This document shows positions 35,654-44,758 of a stretch of 64,000 nt of DNA, one piece after another (within the stretch, counting starts at the first letter, position 1; every line of letters starts with the position of its first letter). The notes beneath the pieces are model-generated. The model saw only the letters and a program-made list of their open reading frames with translations, did not search any database and was not told where the DNA came from. The position numbers were made by a program, and so were the translations under genes. Source of the DNA: Massilia sp. Root418 (GTDB lineage Bacteria > Pseudomonadota > Gammaproteobacteria > Burkholderiales > Burkholderiaceae_D); contig NZ_LMEC01000022.1 of assembly GCF_001425265.1 (NCBI RefSeq), forward strand, positions 124,001 to 188,000. Reading direction: 5' to 3'.

Positions 35654-36849
35654 TGGAACTGTTGACCAAACTCCAATCCCAGCTGGACACGCTGGAAGAA
35701 CGCAGCCTGATACGCAAGCGCCGCACGGTCGATTCCCCGACCGGCCCGCGCCTGACGGTGGACGGCCGCGAAGTGCTGTGCTTCAGCAGCAACGACTACC
35801 TGAGCCTGGCCAGCCATCCGCGCGTGATGGCGGCGCTGCAGGAAGGCGTGGCGCTGTACGGCGCCGGCAGCGGCGCCTCGCACCTGATCAGCGGCCATAG
35901 CCGCGCCCACGCGCAGCTGGAAGAACGCCTGGCCGAATTCGTCGGCCCCTACATCGAATCGCCGCGCGCGTTGTACTTCTGCACCGGCTACATGGCCAAC
36001 CTGGCCGTGCTCACCGGCCTGGCCGCGCACGACAAGGACACCGAGTTCTTCTCCGAGTCCCTGAACCACGCCTCGCTGATCGACGGCGCGCGCCTGTCGC
36101 GCACCAGCATCAAGGTGTACGGCCACGCGGACGTGGCGGCGCTGGCCGGCCTGCTGGCCGCCAGCACCGCCGCCAACAAGATCGTGGTCACCGACTCCGT
36201 GTTCAGCATGGACGGCGACCTGGCGCCGCTGCCGCAACTGCTGGCACTGTGCGAACAGCACGGCGCCTGGCTGGTGGTGGACGATGCGCACGGCTTCGGT
36301 ACGCTGGGCGAGAACGGACGCGGCGCGCTGGAGCACTTCCAGCTGCGCTCGCCCTACCTGGTCTACATGGGCACCCTGGGCAAGGCTGCCGGCGTGGGCG
36401 GCGCTTTCGTGGCCGCGCATGAAGTGGTGATCGAAACGCTGATCCAGAAAGCCCGCCCTTACATCTTCACCACCGCCGCGCCGCCGGCGCTGGCGCACGC
36501 GCTGCTGACCAGCATCGACATTATCGCCGGCGACGAGGGCCGCGCGCGCCGCGCCAACGTGCAAAGCCTGGTGAAACAGCTGCGCGCCGGCCTGCAACTG
36601 GAGCGCTGGCAGCACATGCCGTCCGACACGGCGGTGCAGCCCATCATCATCGGCGAGAACCCGGAAACCATGCGCGCCGCGGCAGCGCTGTATGCGCAGG
36701 GCCTGTGGGTGGGCGGCATCCGCCCGCCGACAGTCCCGCAGGGCACCTCGCGCCTGCGCGTGACGCTGGCCGCCGGCCACACCGCCGCCGAAGTGGACCA
36801 ATTGATCGCCGCACTGAATGCACTCGAAAGGACCAGCCATGCGCCTTGA
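35650..36849 (+). CDS. bioF: 8-amino-7-oxononanoate synthase
   Basis: A 399-residue PLP enzyme condensing pimeloyl thioester with L-alanine to KAPA. Visible motifs: [40 protein letters not shown], and the PLP lysine in [15 protein letters not shown]. The ATG overlaps the bioA stop by 4 bases and the stop overlaps the bioD start by 11 bases, so the three are translationally coupled. Confidence 0.95.
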   Translation: MMELLTKLQSQLDTLEERSLIRKRRTVDSPTGPRLTVDGREVLCFSSNDYLSLASHPRVMAALQEGVALYGAGSGASHLISGHSRAHAQLEERLAEFVGPYIESPRALYFCTGYMANLAVLTGLAAHDKDTEFFSESLNHASLIDGARLSRTSIKVYGHADVAALAGLLAASTAANKIVVTDSVFSMDGDLAPLPQLLALCEQHGAWLVVDDAHGFGTLGENGRGALEHFQLRSPYLVYMGTLGKAAGVGGAFVAAHEVVIETLIQKARPYIFTTAAPPALAHALLTSIDIIAGDEGRARRANVQSLVKQLRAGLQLERWQHMPSDTAVQPIIIGENPETMRAAAALYAQGLWVGGIRPPTVPQGTSRLRVTLAAGHTAAEVDQLIAALNALERTSHAP

Positions 36850-37705
36850 GAATTCGACCATCGCGCCCACGGCCGACGCGCCCGACATCGTGGTGGTGCC
36901 GCCGGACACGGATATCGCCATCGGCGTTGCGATGCCCGCGACGCCCGCGGCGGCGCCGGAGAGCAGCGCGGCACCGGCGCCGGCCATTGCAGGCCTGCCG
37001 CCACGCTTCGCCTGCTTCGTCACCGGCACCGACACCGAAATCGGCAAGACCCTCGTTTCCTCGGCGCTGCTGCACGCGCTGGTGAAGCAGGGCGTGCGCG
37101 CCTGCGGCATGAAGCCGGTGGCGGCCGGCGCCGAGATGCGGGACGGCGAACTGCATAACGAGGATGCCGACCAGCTGGTCGCCGCCGGCAACGTGACCAT
37201 GCTGCAGTCGCTGACCACGCCCTACATGCTCAAGGAACCGGCCGCGCCGCACATCGCCGCCGCCATGGAAGGCGTGACCATCGACCTGGTGCCCATCCTG
37301 GCTGCCTATCTCGAAATCGCCGCCGCCACCGACGCGGTGGTGGTGGAAGGCGTGGGCGGCTTCCGCGTGCCCTTGAACGACAGCTTCGATACCGCCGACC
37401 TGGCGCAGCAGCTGGACCTGCCGGTGATCCTGGTAGTGGGCCTGCGGCTGGGCTGCATCAGCCATGCGCTGCTGACGGTGGAAGCCATCATCGCGCGCGG
37501 CCTGACGCTGGTGGGCTGGGTGGCCAACGAGCTGCAAACCGAGATGGATTTCGCCGACGAGAACGTGGCCGCACTGGAGCAGCGCATCCCCGCGCCTCTG
37601 CTGGGCCGCGTGCCGCGCCTGGACCAGCCGACTGCCGCCGCGGCAGCCGCGCACCTGGATTTTACGGGCCTGCCGAACTGGCCTGCCCGCCGCAACAATA
37701 TCTGA
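36839..37705 (+). CDS. bioD: Dethiobiotin synthetase with N-terminal extension
   Basis: A 288-residue ATP-dependent synthetase forming the ureido ring of dethiobiotin. The P-loop is [11 protein letters not shown], but it starts only near residue 61; typical BioD begins with it at residue 6-10. The extra 55 residues are Ala/Pro/Val-rich and of low complexity. The ATG at 36839 has AAAGGA upstream and overlaps bioF; an internal ATG about 30 codons on has no better site. Rest of the protein is standard ([24 protein letters not shown]). The extension is unlikely to be catalytic. Confidence 0.92.
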   Translation: MRLENSTIAPTADAPDIVVVPPDTDIAIGVAMPATPAAAPESSAAPAPAIAGLPPRFACFVTGTDTEIGKTLVSSALLHALVKQGVRACGMKPVAAGAEMRDGELHNEDADQLVAAGNVTMLQSLTTPYMLKEPAAPHIAAAMEGVTIDLVPILAAYLEIAAATDAVVVEGVGGFRVPLNDSFDTADLAQQLDLPVILVVGLRLGCISHALLTVEAIIARGLTLVGWVANELQTEMDFADENVAALEQRIPAPLLGRVPRLDQPTAAAAAAHLDFTGLPNWPARRNNI

Positions 37706-37721
37706 ACGTGAAGGAAACATG

Positions 37722-38762
37722 ATGTCCCTGCAAGAACCAAAGACCGTAGAACTGCACCGCCCAACGCCAGCCATCAAGCTGCCGGAGGCGGCCACCTGGC
37801 CGCTGGACGACGTGATGGCGCTGTTCGAGCTGCCGTTCAATGAGCTGATGTTCCGCGCCCAGGAAACCCACCGCGCCAACTTCCCGGACGGCGACGTGGA
37901 ACTGGCCACGCTGCTGTCGATCAAGACCGGCGGCTGCGAAGAAGACTGCGGCTACTGCCCGCAGGCCGCGCGCTACGATACCGGTGTGGAAGCCAAGAAG
38001 ATCCTCGGCATCGACACCGTGCTGGAAGCGGCGCGCCAGGCCAAGGAAAACGGCGCCACCCGTTTCTGCATGGGCGCTGCGTGGCGCAGCCCGAAGGACC
38101 GCGACATGGACAAGGTCGAGGAAATGGTGCGCGAAGTGAAAGCGCTGGGCCTGGAAACCTGCGCCACGCTGGGCATGCTGGAAGAGCAGCAGGCCGAGCG
38201 CCTGAAGGCCGCCGGCCTGGACTACTACAACCACAACCTGGACACCGCGCCCGAATTCTATAACAACGTGATCTCCACCCGCGAGTACCAGGACCGCCTG
38301 GACACCCTGGGCCACGTGCGCAACGCCGGCCTGAAGGTCTGCTGCGGCGGCATCGTCGGCATGGGCGAAACGCGCCTGCAGCGCGCCGGCCTGATCGCGC
38401 AGCTGGCCAACCTGAACCCGTACCCTGAATCGGTGCCGGTGAACCACCTGGTGCAGGTGGAAGGCACGCCGCTGCACGGCATGGACCCGCTGGACCCGTT
38501 CGAATTCGTGCGCACCATCGCCGTGGCCCGCATCACCATGCCGAAGGCGCGCGTGCGCCTGTCGGCAGGCCGCCGCCAGATGGGCGAAGCGGTGCAAGCG
38601 ATGTGCTTCCTGGCCGGCGCCAACTCCATCTTCTACGGCGACAAGCTGCTCACCACCGACAATCCGGAAGCGAACGACGACCGCGCGCTGCTGGCCAAGC
38701 TGGGCCTCACGACCCGCGCCAACACGCTCGAATCGGTGCAGAAGGAGAGCTGCGCCTGCTAA
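37722..38762 (+). CDS. bioB: Biotin synthase
   Basis: A 346-residue radical-SAM enzyme inserting sulfur into dethiobiotin. The radical-SAM cluster ligands are in [13 protein letters not shown] (CxxxCxxC), preceded by the usual LLSIKT, and the auxiliary [2Fe-2S] residues include the conserved Cys of GLKVCCGG and Arg of [18 protein letters not shown] at 37711-37716 favours the ATG at 37722; the ATG at 37719 is also possible. Last of the four biotin genes in the liu run. Confidence 0.96.
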   Translation: MSLQEPKTVELHRPTPAIKLPEAATWPLDDVMALFELPFNELMFRAQETHRANFPDGDVELATLLSIKTGGCEEDCGYCPQAARYDTGVEAKKILGIDTVLEAARQAKENGATRFCMGAAWRSPKDRDMDKVEEMVREVKALGLETCATLGMLEEQQAERLKAAGLDYYNHNLDTAPEFYNNVISTREYQDRLDTLGHVRNAGLKVCCGGIVGMGETRLQRAGLIAQLANLNPYPESVPVNHLVQVEGTPLHGMDPLDPFEFVRTIAVARITMPKARVRLSAGRRQMGEAVQAMCFLAGANSIFYGDKLLTTDNPEANDDRALLAKLGLTTRANTLESVQKESCAC

Positions 38763-38770
38763 GCCGGCAT

Positions 38771-38804
38771 GGCGGGTTACGCACTGCGTGCTAACCCGCC
38801 CTAC
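38771..38804 (-). repeat. REP palindrome, pair C left
   Basis: GGCGGGTTACGCA/TGCTAACCCGCC palindrome ending in CTAC, between bioB and liuD. Inverted partner at 38828, spacer 23 bases. Confidence 0.85.
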
Positions 38805-38827
38805 ATCATCAGCGGATCGCGAACTCC

Positions 38828-38861
38828 GTAGGGCGGGTTAGGCGGCACGCCGTAACCCGCC
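38828..38861 (+). repeat. REP palindrome, pair C right
   Basis: GTAG plus palindrome with arms GGCGGGTTAGGC and GCCGTAACCCGCC; 52 bases before the liuD start. A REP pair inside an operon can stabilise the upstream mRNA or lower downstream expression. Confidence 0.85.
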
Positions 38862-38913
38862 AGGCGCCGCCAAAAAAAATCTTCAAGCCACGAGCTGAAT
38901 AGAGAGAGACCAC

Positions 38914-40980
38914 ATGTTCAAGAAAATCCTGATTGCCAACCGTGGTGAAATTGCCTGCCGCGTCGCCGCTACCGCGCGCCGCCTGGGCATCAAGACTGTC
39001 GCTGTCTACTCGGAAGCGGACGCCAACGCCAAGCACGTCGCCGTGTGCGACGAAGCGGTGCTGATCGGCCCTGCCGCCGCCAAGGAAAGCTATCTGCGCG
39101 GCGACAAGATCATCGCCGTGGCGAAAGCCACCGGCGCGCAAGCCATCCACCCCGGCTACGGCTTCCTGTCCGAGAACGCCGAGTTCGCGGACGCCTGCGC
39201 CGAAGCGGGCCTGGTGTTCATTGGCCCGCCGGCTTCGGCGATGCGCGCCATGGGCTCCAAGTCCGCCGCCAAGTCGCTGATGGAAAAGGCCGCCGTGCCG
39301 CTGGTGCCCGGTTACCACGGCGACAATCAGGATGCCGATTTCCTGAACCGGGAGGCCGACCGCATCGGCTACCCCGTGCTGCTGAAAGCCTCCGCCGGCG
39401 GCGGCGGCAAAGGCATGCGCGTGGTGGAAAATTCGGCAGCATTCAAGGACGCGCTGGCCTCCTGCAAGCGCGAAGCGATCAGCTCCTTCGGCGACGACAA
39501 GGTGCTGGCCGAAAAATATCTGCAGCGCCCGCGCCACATCGAAATCCAGGTGTTTGCGGACACGCTGGGCAACTGCATCTACCTGTTCGAGCGCGATTGC
39601 TCGGTACAGCGCCGCCACCAGAAAGTGCTGGAAGAGGCGCCGGCGCCGAACATGACGGACGAACGCCGCGCCGCCATGGGCGACGCTGCGGTGGCGGCCG
39701 CCAAGGCCGTCGGCTACGTGGGAGCCGGCACGGTGGAATTCATCGCCAACCAGGACGGTTCGTTCTACTTCATGGAGATGAACACCCGCCTGCAGGTCGA
39801 GCACCCGGTCACCGAAATGATCACAGGCACCGACCTGGTGGAATGGCAGCTGCGCGTGGCCGCCGGCGAGCCGCTGCCGAAAAAGCAGGACGAGCTGCGC
39901 ATCCATGGCCATGCCATCGAGGCACGCATCTACGCCGAAAACCCTGAAAAGGGCTTCCTGCCTTCGATCGGCACCCTGCGCCACCTGGAGACGCCGCAAG
40001 CGGTGAACTTTGAACTGGGCGGCACATTGGCTAACGGCCTTGGCCATCCAGCCGCCGTGCGCATCGATTCCGGCGTGCGCGAGGGCGACGCCATCTCGCC
40101 GTTCTACGACCCGATGATCGCCAAGCTGATTGTCTGGGGCGCGGACCGCAAGCAGGCGCTGGCCCGCATGTCGCAGGCGCTGGCGCAATACCAGATCGTC
40201 GGCCTGGCGGCCAACATCGCCTTCCTGAAACGCCTGGTGGAAGGCGAAGCGTTTGCCACGGCCGACCTGGACACCGGCCTGATCGAACGCAACCACGACG
40301 CGCTGTTCCCGGCCGCGCAGCCCGCAGCCGAAGGCGCGCTGGCGCTGGCGGCGGTGGCACTGATCGAGGCGGAGAAGGACGCGTCGGCAGCGCAGTCCGG
40401 CACCAACGCCGCCGACCCGTGGGGCCAGGCGCTGGGCTGGCGCATGAACACGGCCTACACGCGCAGCCTGTCCTTCACGGACGACTACACGGCGGCGCAG
40501 CCGGCCAAGGCCTACAACGTGCAGATCACCTACCGCGACGCGGACTGGCTGTTCAACCGGCCCGCCAGCGCCGATACGCATCCCGAGCGTCTCAGCCTCA
40601 TGTCGCAGCAGGGCACGGACTTCAGCATCAAGCTGGGCGACACCGCCTGGCATGGCAGCGTGCGGCGCGACGGCGATGTCTTCCACGTCTTCACCGGCGG
40701 CGCGCACTACGCGCTGGCCTACAACGATCCAATGGCGCATGCCGGCGAAACCGAAGCCGAAGGCGGCCGCCTGACCGCGCCCATGCCGGGCAAGGTGGTG
40801 GCGGTGCTGGCCGAGAAGGGCAAGGACGTGAAGAAGGGCGACGCGCTGGTCATCATGGAAGCGATGAAGATGGAGCACACCATCTCCGCGCCGCACGACG
40901 GCGTGGTGGAAGAAGTGCTGTACGCGGTGGGCGACCAGGTTGCCGACGGCGCACCGCTGCTGGCATTCAGGGCCGCCTGA
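38914..40980 (+). CDS. liuD: Methylcrotonyl-CoA carboxylase biotin-carboxylase (alpha) subunit
   Basis: A 688-residue biotin-dependent carboxylase subunit. Biotin carboxylase occupies residues 1-450 (FKKILIANRGEIACRV; ATP-grasp loop KASAGGGGKGMR; EMNTRLQVEHPVTE), a linker/BT region follows, and a biotinyl domain ends the protein with Lys652 in EAMKMEHT. It pairs with liuB at 31868 and needs the biotin made by the four genes just upstream. A GAGAGAGA ribosome site precedes the ATG. Confidence 0.95.
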   Translation: MFKKILIANRGEIACRVAATARRLGIKTVAVYSEADANAKHVAVCDEAVLIGPAAAKESYLRGDKIIAVAKATGAQAIHPGYGFLSENAEFADACAEAGLVFIGPPASAMRAMGSKSAAKSLMEKAAVPLVPGYHGDNQDADFLNREADRIGYPVLLKASAGGGGKGMRVVENSAAFKDALASCKREAISSFGDDKVLAEKYLQRPRHIEIQVFADTLGNCIYLFERDCSVQRRHQKVLEEAPAPNMTDERRAAMGDAAVAAAKAVGYVGAGTVEFIANQDGSFYFMEMNTRLQVEHPVTEMITGTDLVEWQLRVAAGEPLPKKQDELRIHGHAIEARIYAENPEKGFLPSIGTLRHLETPQAVNFELGGTLANGLGHPAAVRIDSGVREGDAISPFYDPMIAKLIVWGADRKQALARMSQALAQYQIVGLAANIAFLKRLVEGEAFATADLDTGLIERNHDALFPAAQPAAEGALALAAVALIEAEKDASAAQSGTNAADPWGQALGWRMNTAYTRSLSFTDDYTAAQPAKAYNVQITYRDADWLFNRPASADTHPERLSLMSQQGTDFSIKLGDTAWHGSVRRDGDVFHVFTGGAHYALAYNDPMAHAGETEAEGGRLTAPMPGKVVAVLAEKGKDVKKGDALVIMEAMKMEHTISAPHDGVVEEVLYAVGDQVADGAPLLAFRAA

Positions 40981-40993
40981 GAAGGAGACCGGC

Positions 40994-41926
40994 ATGCGAA
41001 TTTTGCTGCACAGGGCGGATGGCCAGACCGAGCCCTGGATCAAGGACTTCGCCCGGCATCTGCCGGAAGCCGAAGTGGTGGTGTGGCGCGCCGACGAAGC
41101 ACTGCCGCCATGCGACTATGCAGTGACTTGGGCGCCGCCGGAGGCGATGCTGCAGCCGCTGGCCGCGGTGAAGGCGGTGTTCCTGACCGGCGCCGGCGCC
41201 GACGGCATCCTGAAGTTCGACGCGCAGCTGCCGCACAGCGTACCCATCGTGCGCCTCGGCGACGCCGGCATGGGCGTGCAGATGGCCGAATACGTAACGC
41301 ACGCGGTGCTGCGCTACTACCGCCGTTTCGACGAATACGAGGCGCAGGCGCGCGCCGGGCAATGGGCGCCGCTGCCGCAGCACAACCGGGAAGATTTTTC
41401 GGTGGGCGTGCTGGGCACGGGCATGCTGGGCATGCGCGTGCTGCAGGCGCTGAAGGAATTCGGTTTCCCGCTGCGCGCGTGGAGCCGCAGCGCGAAAAGC
41501 ATGGATGGCGTGCAGTGTTTCCACGGCGCGGATGGCCTGGACACCTTCCTGCGCGGCTCGCGCGTGGCCGTGTGCCTGCTGCCGCTCACGCCGGACACCG
41601 CCAACATCCTCAACCGCACCAACATGTGCAAGCTGCCGCAAGGCGCCTACCTGATCAACGTGGGGCGCGGCGCGCACGTGGCCGAGCCGGACCTGCTCAC
41701 GCTGGTGAAGTCCGGCCACATCGCCGCCGCCACGCTGGACGTGTTCCGCAACGAGCCGCTGCCGGTGCAGCACCCGTTCTGGCAAGAGCCGCGCATCACC
41801 ATCACGCCGCACATTTCGGCGCTGACGCTGCGGCGCGAAAGCGTGCAGCAGATCGCCGGCAAGATCCGCCAGATGGAGCGCGGCGAACCCGTGGCCGACG
41901 TCATCGACCGGCAATATGGATACTGA
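40994..41926 (+). CDS. Glyoxylate/hydroxypyruvate reductase (GhrA-like 2-hydroxyacid dehydrogenase)
   Basis: A 310-residue NAD(P)H-dependent D-2-hydroxyacid dehydrogenase of the GhrA group. Cofactor motif GVLGTGMLGMRVLQAL near residue 137-152, catalytic Arg in INVGRGAHV, Glu in NEPLP and the His in ITPHISALT. AAGGAG precedes the ATG, 13 bases after liuD. It is not a known step of leucine breakdown; its place inside the liu run may mean it reduces a related 2-oxoacid, or simple co-transcription. Confidence 0.9.
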   Translation: MRILLHRADGQTEPWIKDFARHLPEAEVVVWRADEALPPCDYAVTWAPPEAMLQPLAAVKAVFLTGAGADGILKFDAQLPHSVPIVRLGDAGMGVQMAEYVTHAVLRYYRRFDEYEAQARAGQWAPLPQHNREDFSVGVLGTGMLGMRVLQALKEFGFPLRAWSRSAKSMDGVQCFHGADGLDTFLRGSRVAVCLLPLTPDTANILNRTNMCKLPQGAYLINVGRGAHVAEPDLLTLVKSGHIAAATLDVFRNEPLPVQHPFWQEPRITITPHISALTLRRESVQQIAGKIRQMERGEPVADVIDRQYGY

Positions 41927-41941
41927 CCAAAGGATACCGAA

Positions 41942-42853
41942 ATGAACGCACTGCCCAAGCAAGTCAAAATCGTTGAAGTCGGTCCGCGCGACGGCCTGCA
42001 GAACGAGAAGGAAACCATCCCGGCCGAGGTGAAGACCGAACTGGTGAACCGCCTCAGCAGCGCCGGTTTCGCCAACATCGAAGCGGCCTCCTTCGTCTCG
42101 CCCAAGTGGGTGCCGCAGATGGCGACCAGCAAGGAGGTCATGGCCGCTATCGCGCGCCGGCCGGGCACCCTCTACTCCGCGCTGACGCCGAACATGCAGG
42201 GCTTCGAGGCGGCACTGGCAGCGAAAGCGGACGAGGTGGTGATCTTCGGTTCGGCCTCGGAAGCGTTCTCGCAGAAGAACATCAACTGCTCCATCGCCGA
42301 ATCGATCGCGCGCTTCGTGGACGTGGCCAAGGCGGCCAAGGGCAGCGGCCTGCGCCTGCGCGGCTCCATCAGCTGCGCGTTCGGCTGCCCCTACCAGGGC
42401 GAGGTGCCGCTGGCGGCGGTGGCCGACGTGGTGGGCCGCATGCGCGACCTGGGCTGCGATGAGATCGACATCGCCGACACCATCGGCGTGGCCACGCCGC
42501 GCAAGACGCAGGCAGTGATGGAAACGGCCATCGGCGCGTTCCGCCTGGACGGCCTGTCCGGCCACTTCCACGACACCTACGGCCAGGCCCTGGCCAATAT
42601 CTACGCCAGCCTGGAACTGGGCATCAGCATTTTCCACTCGTCGGTATCGGGACTGGGCGGCTGCCCGTACGCCAAGGGCGCCACCGGCAACGTGGCCACG
42701 GAAGACGTGCTGTACATGATGAACGGCCTGGGCATCCACACCGGCATCGACCTGGACATCGTGGTGGACGCCGGCCAGTACATCTCGCAGGTGCTGGGCC
42801 GCAAAGGCGCCAGCCGCGCCGGCAACGCCATCGCCGCCAAGCGCGCCGGCTGA
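41942..42853 (+). CDS. liuE: Hydroxymethylglutaryl-CoA lyase
   Basis: A 303-residue TIM-barrel lyase splitting HMG-CoA into acetyl-CoA and acetoacetate, the last step of leucine breakdown. The start VKIVEVGPRDGLQNEKE, the metal-binding His pair of LSGHFHDTYGQALAN and the catalytic Cys of GLGGCPYAKGATGN are all present. A strong terminator begins 10 bases after the stop. Confidence 0.96.
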   Translation: MNALPKQVKIVEVGPRDGLQNEKETIPAEVKTELVNRLSSAGFANIEAASFVSPKWVPQMATSKEVMAAIARRPGTLYSALTPNMQGFEAALAAKADEVVIFGSASEAFSQKNINCSIAESIARFVDVAKAAKGSGLRLRGSISCAFGCPYQGEVPLAAVADVVGRMRDLGCDEIDIADTIGVATPRKTQAVMETAIGAFRLDGLSGHFHDTYGQALANIYASLELGISIFHSSVSGLGGCPYAKGATGNVATEDVLYMMNGLGIHTGIDLDIVVDAGQYISQVLGRKGASRAGNAIAAKRAG

Positions 42854-42863
42854 GCAGAATAGA

Positions 42864-42899
42864 AAAAACCCGCTTGACGTTGCCATCAAGCGGGTTTTT
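42864..42899. terminator. Bidirectional rho-independent terminator
   Basis: Arms AAAAACCCGCTTGA (42864-42877) and TCAAGCGGGTTTTT (42886-42899) are perfectly complementary around an 8-base loop. It ends the liu/bio transcript on the plus strand and, 7 bases from its 3' end, the tRNA-Pro transcript on the minus strand. Confidence 0.92.
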
Positions 42900-42905
42900 A
42901 AATTT

Positions 42906-42982
42906 TGGTCGGAGTACAAGGATTCGAACCTTGGACCCCCTGGTCCCAAACCAGGTGCGCTACCGGGCTGCGCTACACTCCG
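42906..42982 (-). tRNA. tRNA-Pro (anticodon TGG)
   Basis: The minus strand folds as a standard cloverleaf of 77 bases including an encoded CCA end: acceptor CGGAGTG/TACTCCG, D arm GCGCAGCCCGGTAGCGC, anticodon arm CCTGGTTTGGGACCAGG with TGG in the loop, and T arm with GGTTCGAATCC. It reads CCA and, by wobble, other proline codons. Confidence 0.97.
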
Positions 42983-42992
42983 AAGAAGCAAG

Positions 42993-43021
42993 ATAATACA
43001 AGCTGGGTTTTCTTCGGTCAA
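42993..43021 (-). promoter_or_regulatory. Sigma-70 promoter of tRNA-Pro
   Basis: On the minus strand TTGACC (43021-43016) and TATTAT (42998-42993) are separated by exactly 17 bases, and the tRNA 5' end lies 10 bases further. An 8-bp inverted repeat (CCGAAGAA at 42980, TTCTTCGG at 43010) brackets the promoter. Confidence 0.85.
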
Positions 43022-43102
43022 GGGCAGGGACGAAAAAACTTCAGAAATGCAGGTTTTTCGTCATTGTGGGACACTGCCTGCATATTATTTGGGCAAACCA
43101 CC

Positions 43103-43753
43103 ATGCGACTGCACGCCTTTTACGCAGCGAAGGGGTACGGGACGCCGGCCACGCGGCCGGGCGGCATGGCCATCGGCGTGGCCGTCTCCATCGTGCTGCA
43201 TGTGATGCTGCTGTACCAGTCCCGCTTCGGCTGGACGCCGCCGGCGCCTGCGCTGGCGCCGCAGGAAACCATGACGGTCTGGCTGCGGCCGGCGCCGGTG
43301 GTACGCCCCATGCCGCCGCCTGCGCCGCAAGCCGTGCAGGCAGAAGCGCCGCCGAAGAGGGAAGTCCGCAAGGAGCGCACTCCGCGCAAGCCAGCGCCTG
43401 CATCGCCGCCGGCCGCCGCGCCGGCGCCCGCGGCAGAGGCGCCTGGGATGACGTGGGTGGCGCCGGCGCCGGCCGCGCCTGCGGATCCGTTTGCGGAACC
43501 GGGGCAGGCAGCGCCGAAGTTTGATATGGAGGCGGCGCGGCGTGCGGCGCGCACGGTGGCGCATGAGCGCGATCCGGCCAAGGCGGGGACGGCGGTGGGG
43601 CAATTTCCAGAGAAGCCGCTGGCCAGCGAAACGCCGCTGGCGCGCAAGATGTCGCGGGCGGCGCGTGCCGATTGCAAGGATGGGATTCCGGGGGGCTTGC
43701 TGGCGCCGCTGTTGCTGGCGATGGATAAGAAGGATAGCGGCTGCAAGTGGTAG
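43103..43753 (+). CDS. TonB-like single-anchor proline-rich protein
   Basis: A 216-residue protein with one membrane helix near residues 22-38. The helix carries Ser29-xxx-His33, the SxxxH pattern used by TonB to couple to ExbB/ExbD. A Pro/Ala/Lys-rich stretch (45-140) follows, as in TonB, but the C-terminal part is short, ends with two Cys (CKDGIPGG..., GCKW) and shows no recognisable TonB C-terminal fold. The ATG at 43103 is the first that clears the tRNA promoter. No ExbB/ExbD genes are nearby. Could be a TonB variant or an unrelated envelope protein. Confidence 0.65.
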   Translation: MRLHAFYAAKGYGTPATRPGGMAIGVAVSIVLHVMLLYQSRFGWTPPAPALAPQETMTVWLRPAPVVRPMPPPAPQAVQAEAPPKREVRKERTPRKPAPASPPAAAPAPAAEAPGMTWVAPAPAAPADPFAEPGQAAPKFDMEAARRAARTVAHERDPAKAGTAVGQFPEKPLASETPLARKMSRAARADCKDGIPGGLLAPLLLAMDKKDSGCKW

Positions 43754-43771
43754 CGGCGCTGGCGGCGCTGC

Positions 43772-43811
43772 GGCGGGTTACGCGGCGCGCTGCGCCGCTA
43801 ACCCGCCCTAC
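43772..43811 (-). repeat. REP palindrome, solitary
   Basis: GGCGGGTTACGCGGCGC/GCGCCGCTAACCCGCC with CTAC at its right end, longer than the other copies and without an inverted partner. It lies between two convergent genes and could act as a terminator-like hairpin. Confidence 0.85.
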
Positions 43812-43837
43812 GGTTGCCCGGGTGTTCGGGTGTTCGG

Positions 43838-44749
43838 TTATTCGCTGGCGCCGGATTTCATTTGCAGGGCGCGTTCGTAGAGGGCGTTTTTCTTGCGGCC
43901 GGTGATTTGCGCCGTCAGGGCGGCGGCTTGCTTGACGGGCAGCTCGGCCACCAGCAGCGCGAGGATGCGCTCGGCCTCGGCGTCCTGGGCGTCTTCCGCT
44001 TCGGCCACGCCTTCCACCAGCACCACGTATTCGCCCTTCTCGCGGTGCGCGTCGGCACCCAGCCAGGCCACGGCGTCGGACAGCGGGCAACGGTGGATTT
44101 CTTCGAACAGCTTGGTCAGCTCGCGCGCGAACACCACCTGGCGCGTGGGCTCGAAGGCCGCTGCCAGCGCCGCCGCGCATTCGACGATGCGGTGCGGTGC
44201 TTCGTAGAACACCATGGTGGCGGTGACGTTGCGCAGCTGCTGCAGCATGGTGTCGCGCTGTTTGGCCTTGGACGGCAGGAAGCCGATGAAGTGGAACTGG
44301 TCGTTCAGCAGGCCGCTGGCGGAGATGGCCGCGACGGCCGCCGAGGCGCCCGGCAGCGGCACCACGCGCAGGCCGGCGGCGCGCACCGCATCCACGATGC
44401 GCGCGCCGGGGTCGGACACGGCCGGGGTGCCGGCGTCCGACACCAGGGCGATGCGCTCGCCGGCCTGCAGCCGCGCAACCAGCGCCTCGGCCGCCTCGCG
44501 CTCGTTGTGCTGGTGGGCGGCGATGAGCGGCTTGTGCAGGCCGAAGCGGGTCATCAGCTGGGCGGTGTTGCGGGTGTCCTCGCAGGCCACGGCGTCCACC
44601 AGGCTCAAAACGTGCAATGCGCGCAGACTTATATCAGTGACATTACCGATCGGGGTCGCCACTACGTACAATGTTGCGATAGGATAGGTCTGGTTGGCTG
44701 TCTCGCCCAGGACGGGCAGGGTGGCGATGCTGGTTGCTTGTACTGTCAT
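43838..44749 (-). CDS. rsmI: 16S rRNA (cytidine1402-2'-O)-methyltransferase
   Basis: A 303-residue tetrapyrrole-methylase-fold enzyme that methylates C1402 in the decoding centre. Motifs: LYVVATPIGNVTDISLRA, ACEDTR, LVSDAGTPAVSDPG, and FYEAPHRIVE. The N-terminal 26 residues before LYVVATP are longer than in E. coli but no later start is visible. Its ATG faces the lpoA ATG only 9 bases away, the same divergent pair as in many proteobacteria. Confidence 0.95.
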   Translation of the reverse strand: MTVQATSIATLPVLGETANQTYPIATLYVVATPIGNVTDISLRALHVLSLVDAVACEDTRNTAQLMTRFGLHKPLIAAHQHNEREAAEALVARLQAGERIALVSDAGTPAVSDPGARIVDAVRAAGLRVVPLPGASAAVAAISASGLLNDQFHFIGFLPSKAKQRDTMLQQLRNVTATMVFYEAPHRIVECAAALAAAFEPTRQVVFARELTKLFEEIHRCPLSDAVAWLGADAHREKGEYVVLVEGVAEAEDAQDAEAERILALLVAELPVKQAAALTAQITGRKKNALYERALQMKSGASE

Positions 44750-44758
44750 GGAGGTTGG

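Noticed and set aside
42864-42899. REP element
   Set aside because: It has perfect arms ending in A/T runs and a different core (CCCGCTTGA), so it is a terminator and not related to the GTAG palindromes.
42905-43102. Longer start for the TonB-like protein at 42905
   Set aside because: It would begin inside the tRNA-Pro gene and run through its promoter; the ATG at 43103 gives a normal membrane-anchor N-terminus.
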